From Utricularia gibba (taxonomy: Eukaryota > Streptophyta > Magnoliopsida > Lamiales > Lentibulariaceae): 64,000 nucleotides of DNA. This document shows, piece after piece, positions 47,396-59,430 of this stretch. Within the stretch, counting starts at the first letter, position 1; each line of letters begins with the position of its first letter. The position numbers were made by a program, and so were the translations under genes. The stretch lies in contig NEEC01000013.1 of assembly GCA_002189035.1 (NCBI GenBank), positions 1,426,001-1,490,000 on the forward strand, in the 5' to 3' direction. The notes beneath the pieces were generated by a model. The model searched no databases. It was not told where the DNA came from and saw only the letters and a list, made by a program, of their open reading frames with translations.

Positions 47396-48476
47396 TTATG
47401 CTACTGGATATGAAGCCCATGTGGCTATTCCACACATTCCAGGACCTCCAGCGCCTCTCTGGATCAAGATGTATCCATTTAGTCCCCACCATGTTCCCCA
47501 CGAATTCTTCACTAGCCAATACTGTTTGGATCCGAGAGTCCCGTATCCTACGACGGTAACCCCGTGGTCGACGTTTGTCCCGCAATTTGGTGAACTGAAT
47601 ACTCCGCTGGAGTAGAATTGAAAATCCGATGAATCGGCTTCGATCGCGACGGAAACGGGCTGATGCGCCACCGCGCATTGCAGCGCGGTCTCGTTGTTTT
47701 GGGGAACATACTGGTAGCCCACGAGGGTGGCCGCAACCGGTGTCATTCTACTGGGGATGCATGACGCTAGATTCACATTGTAGGGGTAGGTTGCTTCGGA
47801 TACGACGCCGTTTTGCATTATGAAGTAAAAACCATCATCCATTGACCCACCGTTGCATCCTTCGCCATCCTGATTGCAGCTTACAAGCTCTTGCTCAGAT
47901 AACGAAATTAGGGCACCGGTTCTGATCTTGTGGATGCCTTCTGTGGCTGCGATGGCGGAGAAAGCCCAGCAACTACCTGCATTACAGACTTATCTTTTAT
48001 ATCCATAAACAGCACCTTTACTAGCAACACGCGTGAAGACTTCATTTTTTCTTACCACACTGGCCTTGATCCTTGACGGGAGTGACGGCACCCAACGCCG
48101 TCCAGTTGATGCTCGAGGGAATCGCTTGTTGGTTGACGTTCGCGTAACGGAAAGGGGTGGCAGTATGCTGCTCCGGTCGTACGAACCTGTTCCTGGATGC
48201 ACGAAACTCCTCGTTGGTGAGATCAGCAAAGGCGTTCTCGCCGAGCTTGTAGGAAAGGCCGGCGGCATTAACAGAATCGATGTACTCCGCGTTGCTCTTG
48301 AAGATTTGGTATCTCTTAGTCTTCTCCGCTTCGTCCTTGTATACACGGCCGTGTCGCTGCATCCAGCTCTCGTGCCTCGCCATCATCTCCGCTTCTGGGG
48401 TTGATCTCGACTCCGCCTCGTAAGTGAAAGCTCCCAGCAAAACGATCAACGCAACAAAAACAAACTTAGATCCCAT
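47396..48476 (-). CDS. P11: papain-like cysteine protease, twin of P9
   Basis: Exon 1 is 48476-48056 and exon 2 is 47976-47396, with a 79-base intron, 333 residues. Signal peptide (MGSKFVFVALIVLLGAFTYE), prodomain almost identical to P9, and mature domain with Gln137, Cys143 (GSCWAF), His278 (VDHGV) and Asn298. Compared with P9 the changes cluster in exon 2, for example SCNQDGEGC against SCNPYRYGC and ATYPYNVNLASC against ATYPYKGTQATC, close to the substrate cleft in papain-like folds. It lacks the first of P9's two extra Cys. The copia element lies about 90 bases beyond its stop and may have removed its original 3' end signals. Probably active. Confidence 0.93.
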
Positions 48477-48556
48477 TTTTTCAGCTATCTTTGGAAATGC
48501 TAACAACACAAGTAGCGGGAACACAAGTATGGGAATTGAAGCGAAGTAGGCTAAGG

Positions 48557-48564
48557 TATTTATA
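48557..48564 (-). promoter_or_regulatory. TATA box of P11
   Basis: TATAAATA on the minus strand, 81 bases before the ATG, identical in position to that of P9. Confidence 0.75.
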
Positions 48565-50444
48565 GAGGGTGATCCACGCATCAATCTCGTACAAACAACG
48601 TGGGTCAAAAACCCTACCAAAATAGACATAAGGAATATAATCCCCTAAATATCATTCGTAGTTGTGTACTTAATTTTGAAAAAAAAAAAAAAGCCATGTT
48701 GTATTTTAAACGTCCGGTTATATTTTAATATAATTAAAAATTCTAATAAAATAAGAAATTATATATATCTGATATTGTTATTTAAAAATAATTATTTTTC
48801 ATAATTGATTAATATTTGGAATGTAGAATCAATTTACTAGAATATATTTGATTTTAGTAGGATGAAATTGTTTTTCAAACGATACCTTACATTGCTTCAT
48901 TCCCTTAATTAATCTAAGATGTTTACTCATTAACTAAATCATATATACAAACAGATCCCTTATACTCATCTAAACCTAAATAATTTAAACATTTCGTTTT
49001 TTAATTTCGTAAACCAAATACTCCCCAAGTATTTATGCTTGATAATATACGAAAAAAAGAAAAGAATAAAGTGCGGCGAGATACAAACTTAAAATCAATC
49101 AGGCCAGTGCACAATCTGATTATGGGATTAACATTTATGGCCTACTTTGAAAAATTCGCCTACCCTAGTTGTTATTATTAAATAGAGTTTTTTAAAATTC
49201 ATGCACGTGACAAAACTATCATTCCTGATTCACATTTTCGAGTTCGTATCTGATCTCTAACTCTAGAATTTGGTAATTCCTTGGGAACACATTCTGCAGG
49301 TAGAATTTGTGTATCTCAATTGGATTTATTATAAAAAAAATTCAATTATTTTTACATCACAATTCACCTAATTATGAGAAAATTGTAAAAACAATATTTC
49401 AAGTTTCAGTCAATATAAAGAATTTAACTGCAAAGTTGTGAAAGCTGTACAATAAAGGTATAAACAGTTTTCCAAACTTATAAAAAATGAATTAATTCAT
49501 GATATCATGAACCAGTTTTGATTTCAAATCTGATAAAATTTCGTGTTAGAGATTTTTGAATTCATATCTTAAGTTCGAAAAATCAAATGATATTTTTATT
49601 AAGGTTATATTGCATTTGTGTCTTGTAAGATTCAAAATGGTGATTGTTATATTGTGTTCATGTTTCATATAATTCAAAGTGATGATATTTATATCGCATT
49701 TAATTTGATCACAATTGTAATGGTATTAGGATCAAAACCACTTAATTTTGATAATATTATAAGTTAAATATATAATTTTATAAGTTTAAAGAAAAAATAG
49801 TTATAAAAAATAACTTGTAGGATATATAATCTAAATTTTAAAATTTGGGTATTAAACTTTCTTTATTATGGTCTTTGTGTAGGTTAATTTAGTCCACTTT
49901 AGGGTTATTCACCAAACGAATCCTCTAGTTGCCGGCTTGGAATGGGTCAACACGTGTCGCCCAGGTATAGGCTTTGAAAGTTCAAATTCCGCGACTATCT
50001 TCTTTTGATTGCATGAAATATTCCCTCATAAAAGGTGAGATTAACGTGTTGGTTTAAACTGCTGCAAGTAAGCAGTATATGCTTTCAATTCAATGTTTTC
50101 CGGAATTGGTTTTTAAGTTTTTTTACTATTAAAAATAAAAAGTATTCGTTGATAAATATGTTAATAATTGAGTTATAAATAGTTTAAAATAGTAATTCCA
50201 TCACAATTATATAGAAAAAAAACATTACAACAGTAAAATAGAAATCATTGTTCGGATTCCGGTTCGGCTGAGGAATATGAATGTCCATAGAGTTACCTTC
50301 GGATCGCAACTCTAATTCAGTGTCAAAAGCATTGTATTATTAAGTGGAAAAAAAAGATTGAAAACAAGTCCTTGTCGCATTATGCCCCATCATTTGTTTT
50401 GTGCCGTAGTTTTTGAGGGTTTTTCTCTGTTCTAGTTTTTGATG
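48565..50444. other. Spacer between P11 and the gypsy element
   Basis: Counterpart of 37347-39297; no gene. Its right end (TTCTAGTTTTTGATGGGATA) is the original end of P12, now cut off by the gypsy insertion. Confidence 0.55.
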
Positions 50445-50449
50445 GGATA

Positions 50450-51053
50450 TGATGAGCCCCAGGAAGATAATGAAGTGTATTTGAAGAATGATGAGGAGTT
50501 TGTTCAAGTGAACAAATTAGAAAGAAAGATGATTCCACCAGGACCAATGACTAGGAGCAAGACAAAGATAGTTGAAGATACAGTTAAGGGTCTACTCAAT
50601 ACCATTGGAATCAAACATGGGCTTGAAGACATCCCATCAAAAGAGCTCAACTACTTGAAGATGGACTTAACTTAGAGCATTGAGCTTGTTAGACTTTTCT
50701 ATTTCATTTAGTTTGGACTATGTAATGTTAGAGCCCAATTCTAGAGTATAAATACTCTAGAGATGTACTAATTCATGATCTTTGGTCATTTTATGTATCT
50801 TGTGAGGATTCCCCTCTCCTTTGAGTGCTTGAACACTCTTAACTTATCAAGCTTTGAGCTTGTGGCGTTCTAGGATTATCACTTCCAATCAATCTCTCTT
50901 TTCTGAAGTGTGGCTCCTAATTTTCTTTGTTTCGAAGTCTGGTTGCAAGAGATTTATTCTCTTGAGGGTAGACTTGGGTGGGTTCTCTTCTAAGCTTCAA
51001 AATCACCTCTTTTTTGTGGGTTGCTAATCTCTATAGATTAGAGGGTCACATCA
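50450..51053 (+). repeat. Gypsy 5' LTR
   Basis: 604 bases, TGATGAGCCC to GGGTCACATCA. A TATAAATA box lies near 50747. The first 225 bases carry an open frame (to 50675) that looks like the C-terminal end of pol, with PPGPMTRSKTK. Confidence 0.93.
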
Positions 51054-51056
51054 TTT

Positions 51057-51068
51057 TGATATCAGAGC
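51057..51068 (+). promoter_or_regulatory. Gypsy primer binding site
   Basis: TGATATCAGAGC just inside the 5' LTR matches 11 of 12 bases of the usual initiator-Met tRNA site TGGTATCAGAGC. Confidence 0.8.
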
Positions 51069-51883
51069 TTTGGGTTCCTTATCCTTATTATTATCCAGTT
51101 CTTGTTTGAGTTCTTCCATTCCTGCCTATTCAAAAAAAAAAAAAAAAATCGTTCAAGCCAAGTCCTTATTACTTTTGGCTTTAGTACAAAAAAAAAAAGG
51201 GAGGTTCACAGGAAGTTGATTGAAGAAGAGCTCAAAATTGAGTGTCAATTGAATAGCAAGAACACATTGAATATCATTTTCAAGTGTGCAAGAGGATAAG
51301 GAGTGTGAAGTTGAACATCCATTACCCATCACTATCATCCATTATTATGTATGTTTAAATTGTGGCCCACCTCTCTACTTTTCCCATTCCACCAACCAAC
51401 CACTTTATTGTTGTTTTTCTTATCTTCAATTCCCATCCCTTGTCATTCACGTGTCCCCACCTTTCCATTTGACTATTCTCTTTGTTGATTGCCCATTCCT
51501 GTATTTCTATAGTTTAGCAAGCAACACATTTCGTGTGTAGTGCTCTATTCTCTGATTTCATCTGTTCTTACCTTGTTGTCCATCCTTCCTATTTATCTAT
51601 TCCAACAAGCAACCAATTTAATTTAAACACTTCACTTTGTCTCCATCTTGAGACTATTAATACTGCCACCCTCACCTAACTCCATCATTACACTATAATC
51701 AATACCAATCTGGAAGTGATTAATTCGTTAGATGCCATGAGAACAAGCATGATGACATTAAAGAGTGCATCAAGGACTTGAAGCTTGAGTATTGAGTGGT
51801 AAATCTTGTGTGTGTTTCTTTGTTCTTTTTAGTTTAGTCTCTTTTCTTCCTTGCTGCTCGTTTTCTTTTGTCCAGTATTTAGG

Positions 51884-54676
51884 ATGTCAAATTCCAGAAG
51901 TGAGCATGAAAAGGATGACTCACCGGATGGGAGGTTCACTTTGAAAGCTATGCAACAGGAGTTCACTAGATTGCATCGCATTCTGGAAAACATAAATGTC
52001 AGGCTTGATGAACACGAAAATTCTTTGCAAAATGTTGCAAGAGCACGAAGACAAGATAATTATGCTGCTGGAAGGGGTCGAGGTAGTCAATTGCATCAAC
52101 GCATCAACACTGAACATGACTTAAGTGATCAACGAAGTGCAAGGACTGTTGGAAGAAGAGATCGAACCCTGAATACTGATGAAGAAGATGACTACATTGA
52201 ACATAGTGAAAATGATTTTGTGCATGGGGATACAAGAAGATTTCGAGATCAGGGAGGTAGAAGAGACGGAGGAAGAATTGGAAAGGATGTTAACAACATC
52301 AAGATGAAGATACCTCAATTTCAAGGAAAGAATGATCCAGATGCATATCTCCAATGGGAAACAAGAGTAGAACATGTCTTTGATTGCAACACCTTTTCTG
52401 ACGAAAAGAAAATCAGATTGGCCTCCATGGAATTTAGTGAGTATGCTATCATTTGGTGGGATCAATTGGTGGCTAAAAGAAGGATTGACTCTGAAGAACC
52501 AATTCACACTTGGGTTGAGATGAAAAGAGTTATGAGGAGGCGGTTTGTTCCAAACCATTACCAAAGAGATGTTTATCAACGTTTGCAAAATCTCAAGCAG
52601 GGCTCAAGGCCAGTGGAGGAATATTGGCAGGAAATGGAGATTTTAATGATTAGAGCTCATGTTCAGGAAGATAGAGAAGCAACTATGGCTAGGTTTCTTC
52701 ATGGGATGAATAATGAGATTGCAAATATTGTGGAGCTTCATCACTACATTGAGATGGAGGACATGATTCATATGGCCACAAAGGTTGAGAAACAACTATC
52801 TAGCAAGAGTTTCGCAAGAGATTTCAACAAGAGGACTTCTGGTTCGAAATTTGGGGGCACCAATGAGATGATGGAGAGAAATAAAGGGAAGTCATCCATG
52901 GAACACTTCAAATTCGACATCCAATCAAGTTCCAAGCAAGGGGAGCGAACAACACCTCCAAAGGGAACTACCAGAAACATAAAATGTTTCAAATGCTTGG
53001 GACTTGGACATATTGCTTCTGAATGCCCAAATAAACGAGCAATGGTGATTAGGGGCAATGGCGAAGTTGTTAGTGAAGATGATGATGATCTAGTGGAGAC
53101 AGAAGCTGAAGTGAGTGATGAGGATGAATTGCTTGTTTCTGGAGAAGTATTAGTCACTCGAAGGACGCTTAACATTGGGGTGAAGGATAATGATGAGCAA
53201 AGGGAGAACTTGTTTCAAACCCGATGCTTTGTTAATAGGAAAGTTTGCAGCCTGATTATTGATGGAGGTAGTTGCACCAATGTTGCTAGCAACATCTTGG
53301 TGGAGAAATTGGGACTACCCACCGTGAGGCATCCTAAGCCTTACAATCTGCAGTGGTTCAATGAAGGAAGTGAGGTAAAAGTTACCAAACAAGTGCTTGT
53401 GACGTTTTCCATAGAGAGATATGAAGATGAAGTCCTATGTGATGTTGTTCCTATGCATGCAAGCCATATTCTTCTTGGGAGACCTTGGGAATATGATAGA
53501 AGAGCATTTCATGATGGTTTCAAGAACAAATATTCCTTCAATTATAATGGATGCTCCATCACACTTGCTCCATTATCTCCAAAGAAGGCACATGAAGATC
53601 AAGTCAGAATTCTGAGTGATGCTAGAGGCCTTCATACTGATAATGGAAAGCACAAGGTGGTCGTTCGTAAGGGAAAAGAGATGAGTGAAGTGAAAATGAG
53701 TGAAAAAAAGATGCGAAAAAGTGGAGAAAAAAGAAGAGATGGCAAGGAATTGAGTGGAAAAAAGGATGAAAATGAGCACAAAACAGAGAGTGAAAACATG
53801 AGAGTTTTAGAAATTGAGAGAAAGAATGAGAGTCTATTAGCAAGGCCAAGTGAGATTAGACACTTACTTCATGCTAGGCAACCATTCATTCTACTCATGT
53901 ATAAGGATGAAGTTCCTACTTCACCTAACCATGCTTCATCCATTCCATCTTGTGTTGTGTCTCTCTTACAGGTATATGAAGATGTTTTTCCAGAAGAACT
54001 TCAAGGCTTACCTCCCCTTAGAGGGATTGAGCATCAAATTGACCTTGTCCCTGGAGCACAACTCCCAAACCGACCAGCATACCGAGCCAATCCAGAGGAG
54101 ACGAAGGAAATACAAAAACAAGTTGAGGAATTGGTGTCTAAAGGATTTGTGCGTGAGAGCATGAGTCCTTGCTCGGTGCCGGTGTTATTGGTTCCAAAGT
54201 CTGATGGAACTTGGCGGATGTGCACTGATTGTCGCGCCATCAACAACATCACAATCAAGTATAGACATCCTATCCCTAGACTTGAAGATATGCTTGATGA
54301 ATTGCATGGTGCTTGTGTTTTTAGTAAGATTGATTTGAGAAGTGGATATCATCAGATTAGAATGAAGGAAGGTGATGAGTGGAAAACTGCTTTTAAAACT
54401 AAGTTTGGTTTGTATGAGTGGGTTGTTATGCCTTTTGGGTTAACCAATGCTCCTAGCACCTTTATGAGATTGATGAATCACGTTCTTAGGCCTTTTATAG
54501 GTAGATTTGTTGTTGTTTATTTTGATGATATTCTGATCTATAGTAAAAGTATTGAGGAACATGTAGGGCATTTGAAAGATGTGTTAGATACTCTTAGAAA
54601 AGAGAAGTTGTTTGCTAATATCAAAAAGTGTGTCTTTTGCACAAATAGTCTCTTTTCTTGGATATGTTGTAAGTAA
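51884..54676 (+). CDS. Gypsy gag - aspartic protease - RT (first part)
   Basis: An open frame of 930 codons from the Met at 51884; an upstream Met at 51851 is also possible. Order: a charged N-terminal region, a retrotransposon gag domain at about residues 140-320, a CCHC knuckle ([14 protein letters not shown]) near 368, a pepsin-like protease motif [12 protein letters not shown] near 460 with Gly where many have Ser, a Lys/Glu-rich linker (about 590-650), then reverse transcriptase with the YFDD motif near 54517. The frame leaves the RT fold at about 54650, where a single base seems missing, and stops at 54676. The remainder of pol is in the next frame. The product would be a retrotransposon particle protein with an incomplete RT. 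Confidence 0.9.
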   Translation: MSNSRSEHEKDDSPDGRFTLKAMQQEFTRLHRILENINVRLDEHENSLQNVARARRQDNYAAGRGRGSQLHQRINTEHDLSDQRSARTVGRRDRTLNTDEEDDYIEHSENDFVHGDTRRFRDQGGRRDGGRIGKDVNNIKMKIPQFQGKNDPDAYLQWETRVEHVFDCNTFSDEKKIRLASMEFSEYAIIWWDQLVAKRRIDSEEPIHTWVEMKRVMRRRFVPNHYQRDVYQRLQNLKQGSRPVEEYWQEMEILMIRAHVQEDREATMARFLHGMNNEIANIVELHHYIEMEDMIHMATKVEKQLSSKSFARDFNKRTSGSKFGGTNEMMERNKGKSSMEHFKFDIQSSSKQGERTTPPKGTTRNIKCFKCLGLGHIASECPNKRAMVIRGNGEVVSEDDDDLVETEAEVSDEDELLVSGEVLVTRRTLNIGVKDNDEQRENLFQTRCFVNRKVCSLIIDGGSCTNVASNILVEKLGLPTVRHPKPYNLQWFNEGSEVKVTKQVLVTFSIERYEDEVLCDVVPMHASHILLGRPWEYDRRAFHDGFKNKYSFNYNGCSITLAPLSPKKAHEDQVRILSDARGLHTDNGKHKVVVRKGKEMSEVKMSEKKMRKSGEKRRDGKELSGKKDENEHKTESENMRVLEIERKNESLLARPSEIRHLLHARQPFILLMYKDEVPTSPNHASSIPSCVVSLLQVYEDVFPEELQGLPPLRGIEHQIDLVPGAQLPNRPAYRANPEETKEIQKQVEELVSKGFVRESMSPCSVPVLLVPKSDGTWRMCTDCRAINNITIKYRHPIPRLEDMLDELHGACVFSKIDLRSGYHQIRMKEGDEWKTAFKTKFGLYEWVVMPFGLTNAPSTFMRLMNHVLRPFIGRFVVVYFDDILIYSKSIEEHVGHLKDVLDTLRKEKLFANIKKCVFCTNSLFSWICCK

Positions 54677-56609
54677 TGCAGGAGTAGCTGTGGATGAAGA
54701 GAAAGTAAGAGCAATCAAAGAATGGCCAACACCTACATCAGTGGGTGAAGTTAGGAGTTTTCATGGTTTAGCAAGTTTCTATAGACGGTTTGTTAGGGAC
54801 TTCAGTTCTATAGCAGCACCCCTCACCCAGTTGATCAAGAAAAATCATGCATTTCATTGGGGAGATGAGCAGGAACATGCTTTCAAACAACTCAAGAATA
54901 AGCTTTGCTCAACACCTCTCCTAGCACTTCCAAATTTTTCTGATACTTTTGAAATTGAATGTGATGCATCAGGTTTAGGGATTGGTGCTGTGTTGATGCA
55001 AAAGGGACGTCCACTTGCTTATTTTAGTGAGAAGCTTCATGGTGCCACCCTCAACTATCCAACATATGACAAAGAGTTGTATGCGTTGGTTAGAGCTTTG
55101 GAGACATGGCAGCACTACTTATGGCCTAAGGAGTTCGTGATACACACTGATCATGAGTCTCTCAAACATTTGAAGGCTCAAGTAAAGCTGAATAGAAGAC
55201 ATGCTAAGTGGGTGGAATTCATTGACACATTCCCATATGTGATCAAATACAAGAAAGGTAAGGAGAATGTGGTTGCTGATGCTTTATCTCGAAGGTACAC
55301 TCTCTTAGCCAATCTTGATGCAAGAATTCTTGGATTTACTTCCATCATTGACTTATATGTTCATGATCACGATTTTGGGGATATTTATAAGGCATGTGAA
55401 CTTGCTACATCTGGACTATTCTTCAGGAAAGATGGTTTTCTTTATAGGAAAGATAGGCTGTGCATTCCTTCTTGCTCCATACGTGATTTGATTGTTAGAG
55501 AAGCTCATGGTGGGGGACTAATGGGACATTTTGGTGTTAAAAAGACTTTTGATACTCTCACCCAACATTTCTTTTGGCCACACATGAGAAGGGATGTTGA
55601 AAGAATTTGTTCTAGATGTATCTCTTGTAGGAAGGCTAAATCAACCACTGCCCCTAATGGTTTGTATACTCCACTCCCTACTCCTTCCCAACCATGGGTG
55701 GACATTTCTATGGACTTTGTTTTAGGCTTATCTCGTACCCAAAGGGGTAGAGATTCAATTTTCGTTGTTGTGGACAGGTTTTCAAAGATGGCACACTTTA
55801 TTCCCTGCCATAAAACTGATGATGCATCTCATGTGGCTGATCTCTTCTTTAGGGAAGTTGTTAGACTTCATGGTATGCCCCTAACTATTGTCTCTGATCG
55901 AGATGCAAGGTTTCTTAGTCACTTTTGGAGAGTTCTTTGGAGTAAACTTGGCACTAAGCTGTTATACTCAACAACATGTCACCCTCAAACCGATGGGCAA
56001 ACTGAGGTAACTAATCGCACACTTTCTACCTTACTTAGGATTATGATTAAATCAAATCTTAAGACTTGGGAGGAATGTTTGCCACTTGTTGAGTTTGCTT
56101 ACAATAGAACCATGCATCTGACTACTAAATTATCTCCATTTGAAGTCGTTTATGGTTTTAATCCTCTTACACCTTTGGATATGTTACCTTTGCCTTGTGA
56201 TGAGAAAGTTAGTTTAGATGGCAAGAAGAGAGCTGATGCAATCAGAAGATTGCATGAAAAGGTGAAACAACAGATTGAATGCAACAATGCAAAGTATGCA
56301 TCAGCAGCAAACAAGGGGAGACGCAAAGTTGTATTTGAACCTGGAGATTGGGTTTGGCTTCATCTTAGGAAGGAGAGATTTCCCACAAAGAGAAAGTCCA
56401 AACTTCTACCTCGTGGAGATGGCCCTTTCCAAGTTGTTGAGCGCGTTAATGATAATGCGTACAAGCTAGATTTACCAGGTGAGTATTCTGTTCATTCAAC
56501 TTTCAATGTTGCTGATTTGTCTCTTTTCGACATGGATACAGATTCAGGGACGAATCTTCCTAAAGAAAGGGGGATGATGAGCCCCAGGAAGATAATGAAG
56601 TGTATTTGA
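54612..56609 (+). CDS. Gypsy RT (end) - RNase H - integrase
   Basis: A 665-codon open frame overlapping the previous one; the first Met is not expected to be a real start. It continues RT from about 54650 (FLGYVVS), then RNase H ([21 protein letters not shown]), an integrase HHCC zinc finger near 55490-55640, and an integrase core with [14 protein letters not shown] and GQTEVTNR carrying the D-D-E set. A GPF/Y-type region ([11 protein letters not shown]) follows. I see no chromodomain. The frame stops at 56609, 35 bases into the 3' LTR. A one-base change at the polypurine tract would let it enter the LTR-encoded PMTRSKTK frame, so the original pol probably ended inside the LTR. Confidence 0.9.
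   Translation: MLISKSVSFAQIVSFLGYVVSNAGVAVDEEKVRAIKEWPTPTSVGEVRSFHGLASFYRRFVRDFSSIAAPLTQLIKKNHAFHWGDEQEHAFKQLKNKLCSTPLLALPNFSDTFEIECDASGLGIGAVLMQKGRPLAYFSEKLHGATLNYPTYDKELYALVRALETWQHYLWPKEFVIHTDHESLKHLKAQVKLNRRHAKWVEFIDTFPYVIKYKKGKENVVADALSRRYTLLANLDARILGFTSIIDLYVHDHDFGDIYKACELATSGLFFRKDGFLYRKDRLCIPSCSIRDLIVREAHGGGLMGHFGVKKTFDTLTQHFFWPHMRRDVERICSRCISCRKAKSTTAPNGLYTPLPTPSQPWVDISMDFVLGLSRTQRGRDSIFVVVDRFSKMAHFIPCHKTDDASHVADLFFREVVRLHGMPLTIVSDRDARFLSHFWRVLWSKLGTKLLYSTTCHPQTDGQTEVTNRTLSTLLRIMIKSNLKTWEECLPLVEFAYNRTMHLTTKLSPFEVVYGFNPLTPLDMLPLPCDEKVSLDGKKRADAIRRLHEKVKQQIECNNAKYASAANKGRRKVVFEPGDWVWLHLRKERFPTKRKSKLLPRGDGPFQVVERVNDNAYKLDLPGEYSVHSTFNVADLSLFDMDTDSGTNLPKERGMMSPRKIMKCI
56562..56574 (+). 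promoter_or_regulatory. Gypsy polypurine tract
   Basis: AAAGAAAGGGGGA directly before the 3' LTR; the expected primer for plus-strand DNA synthesis. Confidence 0.85.
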
Positions 56610-57210
56610 AGAATGATGAGGAGTTTGTTCAAGTGAACAAATTAGAAAGAAAGATGATTCCACCAGGACCAATGACTAGGAGCAAGACAAAGATGGTTGA
56701 AGATACACTTAAGGGTCTACTCAATATCATTGGAATCAAACATGGGCTTGAAGACATCCCATCAAAAGAGCTCAACTACTTGAACACATCCCATCAAAAG
56801 AGCTCAACTACTTGAAGATGGACTTAACTTAGAGCATTGAGCTTGTTAGACTTTTCTATTTCATTTAGTTTGGACTATGTAATGTTAGAGCCCAATTCTA
56901 GAGTATAAATACTCTAGAGATGTACTAATTCATGATCTTTGGTCATTTTATGTATCTTGTGAGGATTCCCCTCTCCTTTGAGTGCTTGAACACTCTTAAC
57001 TTATCAAGCTTTGAGCTTGTGGCGTTCTAGGATTATCACTTCCAATCAATCTCTCTTTTCTGAAGTGTGGCTCCTAATTTTCTTTGTTTCGAAGTCTGGT
57101 TGCAAGAGATTTATTCTCTTGAGGGTAGACTTGGGTGGGTTCTCTTCTAAGCTTCAAAATCACCTCTTTTTTGTGGGTTGCTAATCTCTATAGATTAGAG
57201 GGTCACATCA
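56575..57210 (+). repeat. Gypsy 3' LTR
   Basis: 636 bases. It is 32 bases longer than the 5' LTR because CACATCCCATCAAAAGAGCT and the 12 bases after it are present twice in tandem (about 56750-56815). Otherwise only 3 substitutions separate the two LTRs. Confidence 0.93.
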
Positions 57211-58290
57211 GGATAAGAAGAATCCATAGCGATTCCACAGAGTCCTTTGGAATTGCGGGTGCTCCTTTTCATCAAAATGTATCCTCCATCTCCCCATCCA
57301 GTGCCCCATGAATTCTTAACTATCCAGTATTTAGTCGAACCAGATGTCCCATACCCGACTGCCGTCACGCCATGATCCAACTGCTTGCCGCATGGTCCAG
57401 TGAAGATTCCTCTTTGATAGAACTGGAAAGCGGATCCGGCAGCATCTATGGACACAGAAACGGGTTGGTTCGCCACTGCAGCTAGCAACGCGGACGCGTT
57501 GTCGGCAGGGACGCTCTCGTAGCCGGAGATGGTGGAAACCACCTGTTGGCTTTCGCCGGCATTGCAGGTTCCATCGGCGCCCGTGTATGGATAGTTGGAT
57601 TCGGATGTTATGCCTCCGTTGTTTATGATGTACTGGAATCCGTTTTGCATTTCCCCGCCTTCGCAGCCGTAGTCTGTTTTGTCACAATCCATGAGCTGCT
57701 GCTCAGACAAGGAGATGAGGTTTCCTGTTTTGATTTGGACGATCCCTTCTACTGCAGCTACTGTCGAGAATGCCCAACAACTGCCTGCATCATCCGATAC
57801 ACATTTGTTCGCTATTCAAGATGAAGAGGCTCACAGGAAAAGGGTTAAGAATCTAAGGGTTGATTATCGTACCACACTGGCCTTGATCCTTGACGGGAGT
57901 GACGGCGCCCAATGCCGTCCAGTTGACGCTCGCCGGAAGTTGCAGGGGATCCACATTCGCATAGCGGAACGGGGTGGCGGTGCGGGGCCTAGGCTCATAC
58001 TTGCTTCTAGAAGCACGAAATTCCTCATTGGTTAGATCAGCAAAAGCGTTCTCCCCAAGCATGTAAGAGAGTCCGGCGGCGTTCACAGAATCGATGAACT
58101 CGACATTGCTCTTGAAGATCTGAAACCTCTCAGCCTTCTCTGCTTCGTTCTTGTATACACGGCCATGTCGCTGCATCCATCTCTCGTGTCGAGCTATCAT
58201 CTCGGCCTCGGAGTTTGGTCTGGCCTCAACATGGAAGGCCGATGCAACCAGCAGCGCCAGAACCGCGATGCAAGCAACCTTGAATCCCAT
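57195..58290 (-). CDS. P12: papain-like cysteine protease with LTR-derived C-terminus
   Basis: Exon 1 is 58290-57873 and exon 2 is 57784-57195, with an 88-base intron, 335 residues. Signal peptide, ERFNIN prodomain and C1A domain follow P10 closely. Gln136, Cys142 in GSCWAF, His277 and Asn297 are kept. The gypsy element entered immediately after SYP near the C-terminus. The host codons for IKN and stop are replaced by LTR codons for DVTL and a stop at 57195, so the frame survives one residue longer than P10. The C-terminus is not catalytic in this family, so the enzyme may still work. Its original 3' UTR is now almost 7 kb away; transcripts must end in the antisense LTR. It also carries QRGIF for QSGIF and GKQLD for GTQLD near the active His. 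Confidence 0.92.
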
Positions 58291-58356
58291 TGCTGGAGAT
58301 GCTTCAAATTGTTATACAAGAGAACTTATGTGTGTCAATGTGGAATAGGAAAAGGG

Positions 58357-58364
58357 TATTTATA
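58357..58364 (-). promoter_or_regulatory. TATA box of P12
   Basis: TATAAATA on the minus strand, 67 bases before the ATG, as in P10. Confidence 0.75.
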
Positions 58365-59430
58365 GAGTCTAATCCATGGATCAATCAAAAACCCTAGGAA
58401 GTAGGCATGGTATTTTTTTTCCAAATTACTTAAACTGGTCAGTGTCTATGTACAATACAAAACTGTCGACTTCAATGGCACCCAAATTTCAATACAATAT
58501 GCGGAAAATTTGCCTTTTCATCGACAAGTTTTTTTTTTTCTTTTCAAAAACTGCTGAAAAGAGAAAACCTTCCCCTACTCGAAGATCAATCAACATTCAT
58601 TTCGATATGATGTGGTAAAAATTACAGGTTTGAAGATCCTTTTTCTTGAATCCTTCGTCTTTGTTTCCCATGTAGATTTACATATTATATCTTTGTTTCG
58701 AGGGGCATCAAAAGGATAACTTGGTGGAGTTTTCATGTTGGTCCACTGTTTGAATCTTGGCACAAAGCATTTAAGACAAAATTCTAGAATCATTTAAAAG
58801 CCCACAGGACCCTAATCTTTGAGGGTTTCGAATCACATTGCCTAAAAAAGGTGTTCTCAATGTTTGGCCAAAACAACGAATCTTAATATGCACGCCAAAA
58901 GGTTTGGCTCCGAGCTCATTCCATTCTTTGACCAAGTGTTCGGATGTATATGTCACTTGCAGTCGATGAACGTATTTTCCTTTTCCTTAATATAATCAAG
59001 CCATTAATAAGACTAATTCTTTGACGTGGGCCAATGAATCAAACCATTCGTTGACATGGGCCAATGAATCAAACCATCCATTAATATAATCACCCTTGAA
59101 TGAAGCATTTGGCGAATGGTTTTTAATCATATCACTGAGACTAATTCTTTAGTTCACAATAAGATGCTTGGAGTTAAGCAGAGAGTGACCTAATTCGAAG
59201 TTTTAGAGTAGCATCATTGTACTCTACACCAAAGATACTTCTCACACGCATCCTGAATCAAATCGAGTATTCCATCGAGTCCAATGATGTTCGGAAGTGA
59301 TGGAGAAAGATGTGATTAAGAAGGCGATAAAATTATATTATGGAACGTGAAGGATACTCTACTTGTGCCAAATGGAATCAAATATATATGCTCAAACTTC
59401 TTGGCTCTTCAATATAGTGATATGGCCAAG
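58365..59430. other. Upstream flank of P12
   Basis: Matches the P10 flank (40464-41650) apart from an AT-rich insertion in the latter. From about 59185 to 59400 the sequence has no counterpart there. No gene. Confidence 0.5.

Larger units (their letters stand above)
50450..57210 (+). mobile_element. Ty3/gypsy LTR retrotransposon, young, inserted in the end of P12
   Basis: Complete element with LTRs of 604 and 636 bases, target duplication GGATA (50445-50449 and 57211-57215), TG...CA ends, a primer site and a polypurine tract. The domain order is gag-PR-RT-RNase H-INT, which defines gypsy. Ignoring one 32-base duplication, the LTRs differ at 3 positions, far fewer than in the copia element, so this is the later insertion. 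It lies antisense to P12 and within its last codons. The pol frame carries one frameshift in RT and a second at the polypurine tract. Confidence 0.96.

Noticed and set aside
50439-50675. 78-codon gene in the gypsy 5' LTR
   Set aside because: It is LTR sequence, best explained as the C-terminal piece of pol, and is repeated in the 3' LTR.
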